Notes under the pieces: model-generated | Seen by the model: only the letters and a program-made list of their open reading frames with translations | Database searches by the model: none | Told to the model about the DNA's origin: nothing | Shown: piece by piece, positions 26,343 to 34,760 of the stretch | Position numbering within the stretch: the stretch's first letter is position 1 | Layout of the letters: each line of letters opens with the position of its first letter | Assembly: GCA_016926155.1 (NCBI GenBank) | Contig: JAFGPC010000216.1 | Span: 1 to 60,897 of the forward strand | Length of the DNA stretch: 60,897 nucleotides | From: Sedimentisphaerales bacterium | GTDB taxonomy: Bacteria > Planctomycetota > Phycisphaerae > Sedimentisphaerales > Anaerohalosphaeraceae | Reading direction: 5' to 3' | Translations under genes and position numbers: made by a program

Positions 26343-27284
26343 TTATGATCCATTTAAATCCGATACGGACGCATAGAGTTGCGCGTAAGTGCAAGGTTGT
26401 AATCCCATGTGCCGTACGTAAGCGAAAGTCAGCTCCAGCATTTTCATGTTCAGATCGAACTTGTGCAGGGACCATGGGTGCCAGATCAGAGAGACAAATG
26501 ATTTCCCTGACTCCACAGCCTTATCCAGAAAAATTTTGTTGACGTTAAACTCGTCTTCTGGAGTCTTGCAGTATCCGTTTGCTATCGCCTCCGGAAAAGG
26601 AGATGGCCACAATGTGAGTCTTCGGGGCCCCCATTGGTTATGGTTTTTGAGAAGATTTTCATGCCAGCCGTGGCCGGGCAGTTCCCAAATATCAGGAAAA
26701 CCTTCTTCCGAATAAGTAAACGGTTCCCGTAACAGCGCTGGCAGGGAGTAGTCCGGCCCCCAGAGAAGGCTGCTGACATAGTGAATTCCTGCTTGGTGAA
26801 GGATTTTCAATACTTCTGGTTCACCTTTGAGTGCATTCTCGAAACCGCAACCTGGACGTAACCCGATACAAGGCCGTTCGAAGACACGCTCGACAGACGC
26901 CTTTCCTTCGAAAATTTCCTTTCGTTTTTCATCCAACGGGATGGCTGAGCCGCAGAACTGGTGATCTCGAAGCATTCGATGGGAATATGTGTGCGTCGCA
27001 ATCTCGAATAGAGGATCATCTAAAAGCTCACGGTATGCAGTGGGATTCGCGTCCAGCGTCCTGCCCAAAATAAAAAAGGTTGCCGGCATCTCGAATTGCC
27101 TGTGGACCTTTACGATCTTTCGGCATGCTGCCAGGCAATCTGACGACTCGGTATCGTAGGCAGCGATATAACGGGTATCGGTTTGTCTTGTAGTTCGGAG
27201 ATTCGACTGACAAGACAGAACGCTTGCACCGATCCCACATAATAAGCTCGACTTGATAAAATCTCTTCTGGAAAAACTTCGCAA
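26343..27284 (-). CDS. Exported polysaccharide deacetylase (NodB-like), Tat signal
   Basis: The perfect SD AGGAGG lies 7 nt before TTG 27284, so translation should start there and not at the ATG 27302 that lies upstream of it. The product has about 313 residues. The N-terminus LRSFSRRDFIKSSLLCGIG is a twin-arginine signal, and SVLSC shortly after could be a lipobox. The NodB-type domain shows an Asp-containing first strand (AAYDTESSD), ATFFILG, and the metal motif ATHTYSHRMLRDH (H-x3-H). WELPGHGWHE and VSLIWHPWSLHKFD near the C-terminus supply further active-site residues. It probably removes acetyl groups from an extracellular polysaccharide. It lies just downstream of the sulfatase on the same strand. 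Confidence 0.85.
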   Translation of the reverse strand: MRSFSRRDFIKSSLLCGIGASVLSCQSNLRTTRQTDTRYIAAYDTESSDCLAACRKIVKVHRQFEMPATFFILGRTLDANPTAYRELLDDPLFEIATHTYSHRMLRDHQFCGSAIPLDEKRKEIFEGKASVERVFERPCIGLRPGCGFENALKGEPEVLKILHQAGIHYVSSLLWGPDYSLPALLREPFTYSEEGFPDIWELPGHGWHENLLKNHNQWGPRRLTLWPSPFPEAIANGYCKTPEDEFNVNKIFLDKAVESGKSFVSLIWHPWSLHKFDLNMKMLELTFAYVRHMGLQPCTYAQLYASVSDLNGS

Positions 27285-27316
27285 TTTTTTACCTCCTGAC
27301 ATAAGATGGTTGCATC

Positions 27317-27589
27317 CTATCTTGGTTGCACACGAAAAAGGTGAATTTCATGAGACTCATTGGGACAAGCCACCTCAGCATAGAGCCACAATTCATCTTC
27401 CACCTGCATCCAATGGGAATAACTTGAGGAACTGTCAAACTGCTGTCCACAGCCCGGGATAAACAGACGGAGAACAAGGTCAGTTCTACCATAAAAGCCA
27501 AACAACATGAGAAACCTCGTTTTCCTATATATCGTTTCGCCATATCCAATGCCCTCTAGAGCAAAGAGTACTCTTTGTCGAGCATGCAC
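27317..27589 (-). pseudogene. Possible remnant of a BNR/beta-propeller-like carbohydrate enzyme
   Basis: An open frame of 90 codons (GTG 27589 to stop 27317) begins 2 nt after the sulfatase stop. It contains EGIGYGETIYRKTRFLMLFG and WLYAEVACPNESHEIHLF, which read like the closing blades of a five- or seven-bladed propeller hydrolase. It has no SD, no signal peptide and no N-terminal domain. I therefore regard it as a remnant or a small domain protein coupled to the sulfatase. The family suggestion is inference from style only. Confidence 0.3.
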
Positions 27590-27591
27590 AA

Positions 27592-29124
27592 TCAGTTTTT
27601 CTGTCTGGCAGATCGAGATTGTTTCGCTTCTTCCTCCTGCTCCTGCATGAAAGAGGACAGTGCTGTTGTGGAAGTACGGTTTTCGAATGCTGTCAATGCC
27701 GGGTCCCCAGTCTGTCGCATCCAGACTAGCAATTGATCCCGCAATTGCGAAAGCGTTTTCTCATACGTTGGATCATCGATCAGGTTGTACAAAGCATCCG
27801 GATCAGCGGTGAAATCATAAAGCTCTTCCGGGACTCGATACTGGAATAAATGGACACGAGACGCGATTTCTGAATTTCTTTCAGCCGCCTGAACCATTGC
27901 ATGGAAACTTCGTCCTGATTGCGACTCATTTCGAAATACTCGCTTGCCGTCTGACCAGGGACTGAAGATATACCCATACCGCCGGGTCTGGATGCACCGC
28001 ATGGGATAGCGGCTTCGCGCGGAGGTTTCATGAAACTGTGTGAACACACAGTCTCGACCGGGTTGGGTTTGTCCCCGCAACAACGGCAGGAAGGAGGTAC
28101 CGTCAATTCCTTCTGGTATCGAAACACCCACGGCCTCCAACACCGTTGGCAGAAAGTCGATACTGGAGATAAAATGCTGTTGATCACAGGTACCGGGACG
28201 TATCTTACCCGGCCAACGAACAATCCAGGGTGTATGGGTACTGTGGAAATAGCAATTCGTCTTGGCAAATGGCAGGGCCATTCCATTATCCGAGAGAAGC
28301 ATCACGAGAGTATTGTCTGCCATGCCACTTTCATGCAGAGCCCGTAATATCGCCCCTGCCGTATCATCCGCTCGACGGACGGAACTGTAATACTCTGCTA
28401 TTTCCCGTCGGATTTCGGGAAGATCAGGCAGGAAATCCGGTATATCAATTTCTTCGGGCTGATATGCACGGGAGGGAGAGGTTATATGCCCCGCACCCCA
28501 ACGTTTCATGGCCTGTTTTTCCTGATCGCTGCCTGAGAACGGCCGATGCGGATCATGAGAGTTCGCACAGAAGTAAAATGGACGGTTTTCTCGATGAGCG
28601 CGTTGAAAAAATGATAAAGCTGTCGTGTAATAGCGCTGCGGATCCCGACCCCAACCAAGTTCCTCCATGTTGTGCCACATGTCCCATCGAAAATTCTGAT
28701 GCGGGGTCATATGGCTGACTTTGCCCAGGATTCCTGTTAAAAATCCTTTCTCTTGCAGGATGCCATGGATTGTCTTGATCTGCGGATTGGTAATATGGTT
28801 GAATCCAATGATCCCGCTGCAGTGAGGGTAACGACCCGTTGCCAATGCCCCTCGACAGGGCTGACAGACGGCTACGGTCACGTGGGCATGAGCAAAACGC
28901 AGTCCCTCGGATGCCAGTCGATTAATGTGGGGAGTGGCATCCGGTACAGGGCTGTCATAAACACCTACAGAACTGCAATTCATATCATCCACTGTAATCA
29001 GAAGGATGTTTGGGCTTGCTGTTGCAGAACCAGCTTGTCCTATAGGACTCCAGAGGGACAGTAATGTTCCCGCTGTGGTCCACCGGATAAAGTCACGTCG
29101 TGACAGATATTTCGGATGCATCAT
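27592..29124 (-). CDS. Tat-exported sulfatase (type I, formylglycine-dependent)
   Basis: This 510-residue protein has a twin-arginine signal (YLSRRDFIRWTTAGTLLSL). The sulfatase fold begins with NILLITVDDMNCSSVGVYD, where two Asp bind calcium. The activation signature is VAVCQPCRGALATGRYP. The Cys is the formylglycine precursor, but the usual C-x-P-S-R is C-x-P-C-R here, as in some environmental sulfatases. HDPHRPF, LLSDNGMALPFAKTNCY and the late LYDFTADPDALYNLIDDP match the family. It removes sulfate esters from polysaccharides or glycans outside the cytoplasm. It needs a formylglycine-generating enzyme or anSME, and neither is seen in the window. The next gene downstream is a deacetylase. 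Confidence 0.9.
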   Translation of the reverse strand: MMHPKYLSRRDFIRWTTAGTLLSLWSPIGQAGSATASPNILLITVDDMNCSSVGVYDSPVPDATPHINRLASEGLRFAHAHVTVAVCQPCRGALATGRYPHCSGIIGFNHITNPQIKTIHGILQEKGFLTGILGKVSHMTPHQNFRWDMWHNMEELGWGRDPQRYYTTALSFFQRAHRENRPFYFCANSHDPHRPFSGSDQEKQAMKRWGAGHITSPSRAYQPEEIDIPDFLPDLPEIRREIAEYYSSVRRADDTAGAILRALHESGMADNTLVMLLSDNGMALPFAKTNCYFHSTHTPWIVRWPGKIRPGTCDQQHFISSIDFLPTVLEAVGVSIPEGIDGTSFLPLLRGQTQPGRDCVFTQFHETSARSRYPMRCIQTRRYGYIFSPWSDGKRVFRNESQSGRSFHAMVQAAERNSEIASRVHLFQYRVPEELYDFTADPDALYNLIDDPTYEKTLSQLRDQLLVWMRQTGDPALTAFENRTSTTALSSFMQEQEEEAKQSRSARQKN

Positions 29125-29516
29125 GTATTTCCATTATCCTGTTGTGAATATAGTTTCGACGTTCGGTTGGATAAAGCCATAAGCTGACTACTCAATATAT
29201 CATTTTATACACTTATCGCAAAGGGATTCTGCCTGTTCCTGCACGGCCTAGGTGTCTTTCTCCTGCTTATCTGGTGGATGTTCTGATGTTTTTGCGCCAG
29301 CGAAATGATATGACCATATCCAAATGATGTGATCACAATAACTGGATCAAGACTCGGAAAGCACGCCATAAAAAATATTAAAAAATTTATATCCCACCGG
29401 GTTATTCTGGAACCTATCCCAAAACCTTTGGCAAATGGCGTTTGCAGCGATGAAAACGCATATTTAATGGATTTAGGGATGCCTTCTAACATTATTGTAG
29501 ATAATAAGATAATAAG

Positions 29517-29623
29517 AGGTGTGGAAAGTCCATTTCGACGCGAGTGATTTTTTCTTTGATTAAGATACTCGTGACTTGCTATAATTATTTTTAGAGAAGT
29601 ATAGGCGGAGTAGGTGTGGAAAG
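29517..29623 (+). repeat. Pair of 12-bp direct repeats upstream of the PEP-CTERM gene
   Basis: AGGTGTGGAAAG occurs at 29517-29528 and again at 29612-29623, 95 bp apart. Each copy is followed by CATTTC a few bases later (29531 and 29628). The two copies bracket a TATAAT element (29580-29585). They may be operator sites or chance. Nothing else in 29125-29738 looks coding. Confidence 0.4.
29556..29585 (+). promoter_or_regulatory. Putative promoter of the PEP-CTERM gene
   Basis: TTGATT (29556-29561), 18 bp, TATAAT (29580-29585). The leader to ATG 29739 would be about 145 nt and would contain the second 12-bp repeat. Confidence 0.45.
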
Positions 29624-29738
29624 AGTGCATTTCAACTCACTCCAAGCCTCATGACGAGAATGTGTGTATGCATGGTGTGTCAAGTAAATGTCAAAGGAAT
29701 TTATCGATTTATTAACAGTGTTTTTGGAGGATCGAAGG

Positions 29739-30419
29739 ATGAAAAAAGTATTGTTAGTTTTAATATGTGTAGGATTGATGTCAGTAGCGAGTGCTTTTAC
29801 AATCACTAACGGGGATTTTGAAACAGGTGGTGGAGAAAATATCGACGACGTCACCGGCTGGTATGACCTTAGCACGGGTAGCTTTTGGGAAGGTGCATGG
29901 CAGACCAACGCTTCCTGGATCACAGCAAACGGAACCAATGTCGTGGTCTTATCTGCATATAACACGGTGGCAGGGGATCCTCTGGCTGGCTCGTACCTCT
30001 ATCAGAGCATGGGAGCCTCAGCCGGCGAGTCTTCGGTTATGATTGGCTTCGATTGGGGTCATCCTGATGATACAGCCGCAGGTAGGATTGATGGCATAAC
30101 CATCTCCGTCCTTGCCAGTGACGGCTCGTTTGTCGCGGATGACGCAATCGATGTATACGGCGCTGCCGGTGTCTCCCTGCTCGACTCTGCATCGTATGAT
30201 CATGTCGCACTGGGTACTGATGGTGAGATTTTCCCGGTTGAAGTTACGCTGGATCTTTCCGGAGCTAACGCGGGAGACGAAATCTTCCTTCGCTTTAACA
30301 GCTATATGCCAGAAGGTGGCGATCCATGGCCGATTTTGGACAATATCAGCATCGTTCCGGAACCGGCAACACTGGTTCTGCTGGGTTTGGGCGGATTGCT
30401 TTTGCGGAAATGCAAATAA
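29739..30419 (+). CDS. Exported PEP-CTERM protein
   Basis: ATG 29739 is preceded by GGAGGATCGAAGG, a strong SD region. The 226-residue protein starts with a signal peptide (VLLVLICVGLMSVASA). The body is rich in Gly/Asp/Asn and Ser and is probably a beta-sandwich (ITNGDFETGGGENIDDVTGW), a type common in PEP-CTERM proteins. The C-terminus VPEPATLVLLGLGGLLLRK is a textbook PEP-CTERM sorting tail: Pro-Glu-Pro, hydrophobic helix, basic end. Such proteins are processed by exosortase and associated with exopolysaccharide. No exosortase gene is in the window. Its biochemical role is unknown. Confidence 0.88.
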   Translation: MKKVLLVLICVGLMSVASAFTITNGDFETGGGENIDDVTGWYDLSTGSFWEGAWQTNASWITANGTNVVVLSAYNTVAGDPLAGSYLYQSMGASAGESSVMIGFDWGHPDDTAAGRIDGITISVLASDGSFVADDAIDVYGAAGVSLLDSASYDHVALGTDGEIFPVEVTLDLSGANAGDEIFLRFNSYMPEGGDPWPILDNISIVPEPATLVLLGLGGLLLRKCK

Positions 30420-30946
30420 GATACTTCTCATCGCCTCCTAATTAAATTAAATATGAGGCTGTTGAAAAATGCCATGATGCGGCGGTGTTACTCCGCTCGT
30501 GAGTCTCCCGTCTCACCATGTTTGGCTCGCAGGGATTGATGTGCCCCCATTTTTATATCAGTCTTTATGAGAGTATGTCACACGAATTCTCCCTATCTTT
30601 AAGAAGGCCGAGGGAACTGCCTTGCTCAAGACAAAACGCTGCGAAGGCGGCCGGTAAGCAATTCACCAAGATACCTATCCAGTTGCAGCGACAACAGAGA
30701 AATACCGCCCGCCATCCTTCACGGTCCTCATGGCACAAGGAAGCAATCATAGAGGCCGATCTCCACAAAAAAGACGGGACTCCCGCTTCGCAGAATCTTT
30801 ACCACGCCCCTGCCCGTTCGCTTAGTGGGACTCGCATGTACCCTTTCCCCCACGGTATGAAATTTTTGGATAGTCGAGTGTTCAGGTAGAGTTTTTACTT
30901 TCAATAAATTAACGTATCCTCATTGACTACTGATTTTTCAGAAGCA

Positions 30947-30976
30947 TTGAAATCCAAGCATATATTATGCTATTAT
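30947..30976 (+). promoter_or_regulatory. Putative promoter of the six-hairpin glycosidase gene
   Basis: TTGAAA (30947-30952), 18 bp, TATTAT (30971-30976), within an AT-rich tract; TATAAA a few bases later is an alternative -10. Confidence 0.4.
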
Positions 30977-31024
30977 AAAAAACTAAAGAGAATAGGAATG
31001 CCTGTTGAGAAAACAAATGAAATG

Positions 31025-31047
31025 CCAGCCAGTGAATCACTGGTTGG
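31025..31047 (+). promoter_or_regulatory. Strong hairpin in the leader of the glycosidase gene
   Basis: CCAGCCAGTG (31025-31034), loop AAT, CACTGGTTGG (31038-31047). This is a 10-bp stem with one G-U pair, ending 19 nt before ATG 31067 and just upstream of the SD-like AGAAGG. There is no T-run, so it is more likely mRNA stability or translation control, or an operator palindrome, than a terminator. Confidence 0.4.
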
Positions 31048-31066
31048 ATAACAGAAGGCCTGTACC

Positions 31067-33775
31067 ATGTTCAAACGTAATCCGTACCTAGTCATCGTAA
31101 CCATTTGGGTCATATTTCCTTTCCTCATTGCACGGAATCTTGTACAAGCAGAGACCATCCTGCACATCGATTCTTTCCCTATCTATGGTCAGGTCAAAAA
31201 TCTTGAGCCACAGGTGCTGGACTTCCGTTACAAGCCTGAACGCTGGCAAGTGTGTGTCGGTCTACCTGATGATCCACATAAAACCATCGTCGGCTCCGAT
31301 GGCGGCTTATACTATGATTATGGCGGTGGCCGCTTCTATGATTTCAAAACACGTCTGCTGGCCAGTCTTGAAACCAATACCAATGCAGGCAGTGCTTTCC
31401 GGCAAAAACTGCTTCACGCTCGCATCCCCATCGTTATAAGCGAACAAGACTACGATGGTCTGCAACTGATTCAGCGTGCCTGGGCTGGTGCTCCAGGAAC
31501 CAATGACATCGCCGAGTGGAATAAGGAGCGTGTTGACTATCTTTGGCTAACCATGAAAAACAACAGCCAAACGATGCGGAACGGACGTATTGTCATAAAC
31601 ATTGGCTCTCAAAAAGAGTGGATTGCTGTTTCAAACAAAACACAGGTTCAACTCGCCACTGAACCACAAGAGGTATTCTGTTCTACCAGTCCGGCCTTTG
31701 TGACAGTTTGGCCTGAACCGGAAGGACGTGATTCTACAGATCGTATTCCAATTCGTGCGGTTCGCCTGCCATCAGTCTCTCGGAACTGGGGAAAGCCTAA
31801 CATCTCCTGCGATCCACGGTTCAGAGACATCCTGGTTGGATATGGTCAACCCTTGCAGTTTCGATGTCACGCCCAACCGGGCAAGAGTTATCGATTGGCC
31901 TTTGGCTTGATCGAAAGCTGGCACGATCAACCCGACAGACGACCATTAATGATTCGAATAGAGGATAAAACTGTCCGCAAGGTGGACCTGATTTCCGAAT
32001 ATGGACAGCATACTCCTGTTGTCCTATTGGTTGATGCAACTGACATCAACAATGACGGCTGGATTGAAGCAGGGATCTATTCCCCCGAAGGTGTAGAGGA
32101 TCGAAATACTATCCTGACAGCCCTATGGCTTTTCCCAATGGAAAAAGCCCCGACGGCAAAACAGATCCTTACCGGCGGTATAGACGAACAGGCCTTGGCT
32201 ATCTACGATGCCAACCGGCCTGTGGAACAGCCGCTTAAACTCTTCTTTGCCGAACAAACACTCACCCCAGGTCAGGAGTACAATGTCTTAATCAGTCTGC
32301 CACAAGGGACTAATGCTCCTGTCAAGGCCGAAGTCTCTCAAGCCCAATCGTTATTTGATACTGCTGTCACCTATTGGAAGAAGGTCAAGATACCCTATGA
32401 TCGAATGGTTGTACCCGATCCGTCTGTTCAGGCCCTCCTCGATTCATGTATTCGTAACATTTATCAGGCGCGTGAGTTGCGGAATGGGCAACCGGCATTC
32501 CAGGTCGGTCCAACCTGCTACCGCGGCACATGGGCTGCTGATGGGCCGTTTATCCTGGAGGCTGTCACTTACCTTGGCCGGGCTGACGAGACCCGGGCCG
32601 GGTTGGAATTACAGGTCCAAAAGGATGAAGGGCCGGGCGGTGTAGCCTTTTCCAAGAAATGCGGTCTGCGGCTCTGGATGATCTGGCGACATGCCCAGCT
32701 TACTGGAGACTGGAATTGGCTCAAAACGATTTGGCCCCAAGTCGAGGCCAATGTAAACCTGATCATGGAATATCGACACTTGACCAGAGACGATCCCAAA
32801 CAAGCCAATTATGGCCTGATGCCTATCGGATTTGGGGATGGAGGCCTTGGTGGACAGCATCGGGAGTATACCAACGTCTATTGGACCCTCGCCGGTCTCA
32901 AGGCGGCCATTCAAATGGCAGAGAAACTCGGTGTATCATCATCAGCTACATGGAAATCTGAATACGAAGATTATTGGGAAACCTTCGACAAGGCCCGTAA
33001 CCGTGACAAGCTTATTGATACGTATGGCAATGTCTATGTTCCTGTGACCATGACCGGGGAGCAGAAGCAGTTACCTCAAGGCGGCGCGTGGGCATTTCTG
33101 CAGTCCATTTACCCAGGCAGGATTTTTACCCCGGATGATTCCCTTATGCTCGGTACCATGGCCATGCTCGACGCCGTAGAGTGTGAAGGCTTGATTTACG
33201 GCACAGGATGGCTGCCGGATGGGATATGGAATTATGCGGGCAGTTTTTATGCTCACGCCCATTTATGGCTTGGCCACAGCGAAAAGGCTGCCGCTACTCT
33301 GTATGCTTTTGCCAATCATGCCTGTCCTCTGCTATGCTGGCGGGAAGAACAGAATCCCAAGGGAAAAGCACCAAAGTATGTCGGTGATATGCCACACAAT
33401 TGGGCCGGCGCAGAGTTCATTCGGCTGGTTCGCCATCTGCTCATTTTGGAACGCGGAGATGAGTTGCATCTATTGGGAGTCATGCCCGATTCCTGGGCCA
33501 TACCCGGCAGTCAAATCAAAATGAAACAAATCCCTACTTCTTTTGGTATAGTCAGCCTTGAAGTTCAATTTTTAAAAGATGGACACAGTGCAATAATCCG
33601 TCTTGTTCCTCCCCATCGGGAAAAACCTAAGAAGATCGTTATCCACCTCGAACATTTCCATAAATCCATAGAAAGCGTATTTCTTGACGGCCAACCTGTA
33701 AAGGCAGAGTTTCCCATCAACACGCAGAAACCTTTGATTTTACGGATTCAATTCAAGAAAATGCCCGACTTGTAA
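31067..33775 (+). CDS. Secreted (alpha/alpha)6-barrel glycosidase, amylo-alpha-1,6-glucosidase/GH63-like
   Basis: This 902-residue protein has an N-terminal signal (VIVTIWVIFPFLIARN, cleavage near VQA-ET). The first 430 residues are beta-rich. The catalytic region from about 455 has the helices of a six-hairpin glycosidase: ARELRNGQPAFQVG, CYRGTWAADGPFILEAVTYL (an acidic residue pair as in GH15/GH63-like catalytic sites), RLWMIWRHAQLTGDWNWL and GTGWLPDGIWNYAGSFYAHA. HNWAGAEFIRL and a final beta domain close the protein. It is probably extracytoplasmic and removes glycosyl units from oligosaccharides. The exact family and linkage are uncertain. ATG 31067 follows a weak SD (AGAAGG). Confidence 0.75.
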   Translation: MFKRNPYLVIVTIWVIFPFLIARNLVQAETILHIDSFPIYGQVKNLEPQVLDFRYKPERWQVCVGLPDDPHKTIVGSDGGLYYDYGGGRFYDFKTRLLASLETNTNAGSAFRQKLLHARIPIVISEQDYDGLQLIQRAWAGAPGTNDIAEWNKERVDYLWLTMKNNSQTMRNGRIVINIGSQKEWIAVSNKTQVQLATEPQEVFCSTSPAFVTVWPEPEGRDSTDRIPIRAVRLPSVSRNWGKPNISCDPRFRDILVGYGQPLQFRCHAQPGKSYRLAFGLIESWHDQPDRRPLMIRIEDKTVRKVDLISEYGQHTPVVLLVDATDINNDGWIEAGIYSPEGVEDRNTILTALWLFPMEKAPTAKQILTGGIDEQALAIYDANRPVEQPLKLFFAEQTLTPGQEYNVLISLPQGTNAPVKAEVSQAQSLFDTAVTYWKKVKIPYDRMVVPDPSVQALLDSCIRNIYQARELRNGQPAFQVGPTCYRGTWAADGPFILEAVTYLGRADETRAGLELQVQKDEGPGGVAFSKKCGLRLWMIWRHAQLTGDWNWLKTIWPQVEANVNLIMEYRHLTRDDPKQANYGLMPIGFGDGGLGGQHREYTNVYWTLAGLKAAIQMAEKLGVSSSATWKSEYEDYWETFDKARNRDKLIDTYGNVYVPVTMTGEQKQLPQGGAWAFLQSIYPGRIFTPDDSLMLGTMAMLDAVECEGLIYGTGWLPDGIWNYAGSFYAHAHLWLGHSEKAAATLYAFANHACPLLCWREEQNPKGKAPKYVGDMPHNWAGAEFIRLVRHLLILERGDELHLLGVMPDSWAIPGSQIKMKQIPTSFGIVSLEVQFLKDGHSAIIRLVPPHREKPKKIVIHLEHFHKSIESVFLDGQPVKAEFPINTQKPLILRIQFKKMPDL

Positions 33776-33807
33776 GCGTCCAAGCCATTGGAAGAATGTC
33801 TACATAA

Positions 33808-34547
33808 ATGTCCACATTTAGTTATATCGTCCAGCCTAGACCTCTCACAAAATGGTGCAAGGCACACCGGAAAGAAGACGGCTACCGGTTCAAACGGATC
33901 GAGCGGGAAGGCGACGAACAGCGTTACCTGGTGGTTCATGCAGACGACACCACTGCCATAGCAAGCGCCGACGTGAGGACGTGCAGCCGATCCGATCCGA
34001 AATGGCCGTGGACCTGAAAGCATACTTTCGAGGGAAGATGCCGAACGTCAAAGCCTTCCCGATGCACAAATTCCCCCGATGCTCGGACATGCTCAAAGAG
34101 GACCTGGCCGAGGCTGGCATTCCCTATGAGGTGGACGGCAGGAAAGCGGACTTTCATTCATTGCGGCATACGTTCGTTACCAGCATCGTCCAGAGCGGAG
34201 CAACGGTTAAAGAATGTCAAAGTCTGGCACGGCACAGCAGACCGGAACTGACCATCGGGATATACAGTCATGTCGGCCTGCATGATACCCGGCGCGTTGT
34301 CGAAAACCTGCCGGACTATAAAGCGTCAAACCGAGAGCAATCACGTATGACAGGAACGGATAACAAACCTGTTGATATAAAGGGAAAAGTTAGGCGCGCC
34401 GAAAAAACCGGGTCCCAAACTGGGTCCCAACATAGGAAAATTGGTGAACATGGGCGAACATTTCAGGGAGAAAACACAAAAAAGTGTGATGCAACGAAAC
34501 AGGCCTTAGAACGCAATATAACGCACTCTAAGGCCGATTCGGATAAC
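33808..34547 (+). pseudogene. Decayed tyrosine recombinase (integrase) abutting a tRNA gene
   Basis: The C-terminal catalytic half of a phage-type integrase is recognisable at about 33970-34330: SKRRREDVQPIRSEMAVDL, DFHSLRHTFVTSIVQSGA, LARHSRPELTIGIYSHVG. The box II residues (R-H, then H) and the Tyr are present. The upstream piece (EREGDEQRYLVVHADD, 33902-33952) is in a different frame, so there is a frameshift near 33950-33970. The N-terminal core-binding domain and the catalytic Arg I are missing. The frame runs on antisense through the tRNA to 34625, which is not real coding. This is a dead remnant of an element that used the tRNA-Met 3' end. Confidence 0.75.
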
Positions 34548-34620
34548 TGGGCCCGGAGGGACTTGAACCCCCGACCAAGGGATTATGAGTCCCCTGCTCT
34601 ACCGACTGAGCTACAGGCCC
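34548..34620 (-). tRNA. tRNA-Met (anticodon CAT)
   Basis: A 73-nt cloverleaf on the minus strand, read from 34620. Acceptor GGGCCTG pairs with CGGGCCC. The D-arm is GCTC...GAGC. The anticodon stem-loop GGGGA-CTCATAA-TCCCT has CAT as anticodon. The T-arm is GGGGG-TTCAAGT-CCCTC. The discriminator is A and CCA is not encoded. The start of the acceptor (G1-C72) is fully paired, so it is not an initiator tRNA. It is either elongator Met or the Ile2 type whose C34 is lysidine-modified, which sequence alone does not settle. The integrase remnant abuts its 3' end. Confidence 0.93.
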
Positions 34621-34760
34621 TTTAAATGCCCGACGAAAAAAAAGATCCTTTTCGTCAAAGTATTCTGGACAGAAGTGTACAGCTAGGATGGGGAAAAAGC
34701 AATATCAGGCAATGGAAAAACCGCATTAATTGTATTGAGCTTGAAAAACACACGATTGAA

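Larger units (their letters stand above)
30420..31066 (+). other. Long non-coding stretch before the six-hairpin glycosidase gene
   Basis: About 650 bp without a convincing gene. The open frames here have poor amino-acid composition and no SD. The stretch 30450-30890 is more GC-rich than its edges and could be decayed coding or mobile DNA, but I recognise no domain. The right end carries a promoter (30947-30976) and a strong hairpin (31025-31047), listed separately. Confidence 0.4.

Noticed and set aside
29205-29630. Minus-strand open frame of 141 codons in the gap before the PEP-CTERM gene
   Set aside because: No SD and AT-rich pseudo-protein composition; it overlaps the forward promoter and repeats.
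34548-34625. Protein-coding end of the integrase frame through the tRNA
   Set aside because: The translation is the antisense of the tRNA, a well-known artefact; the cloverleaf is intact.
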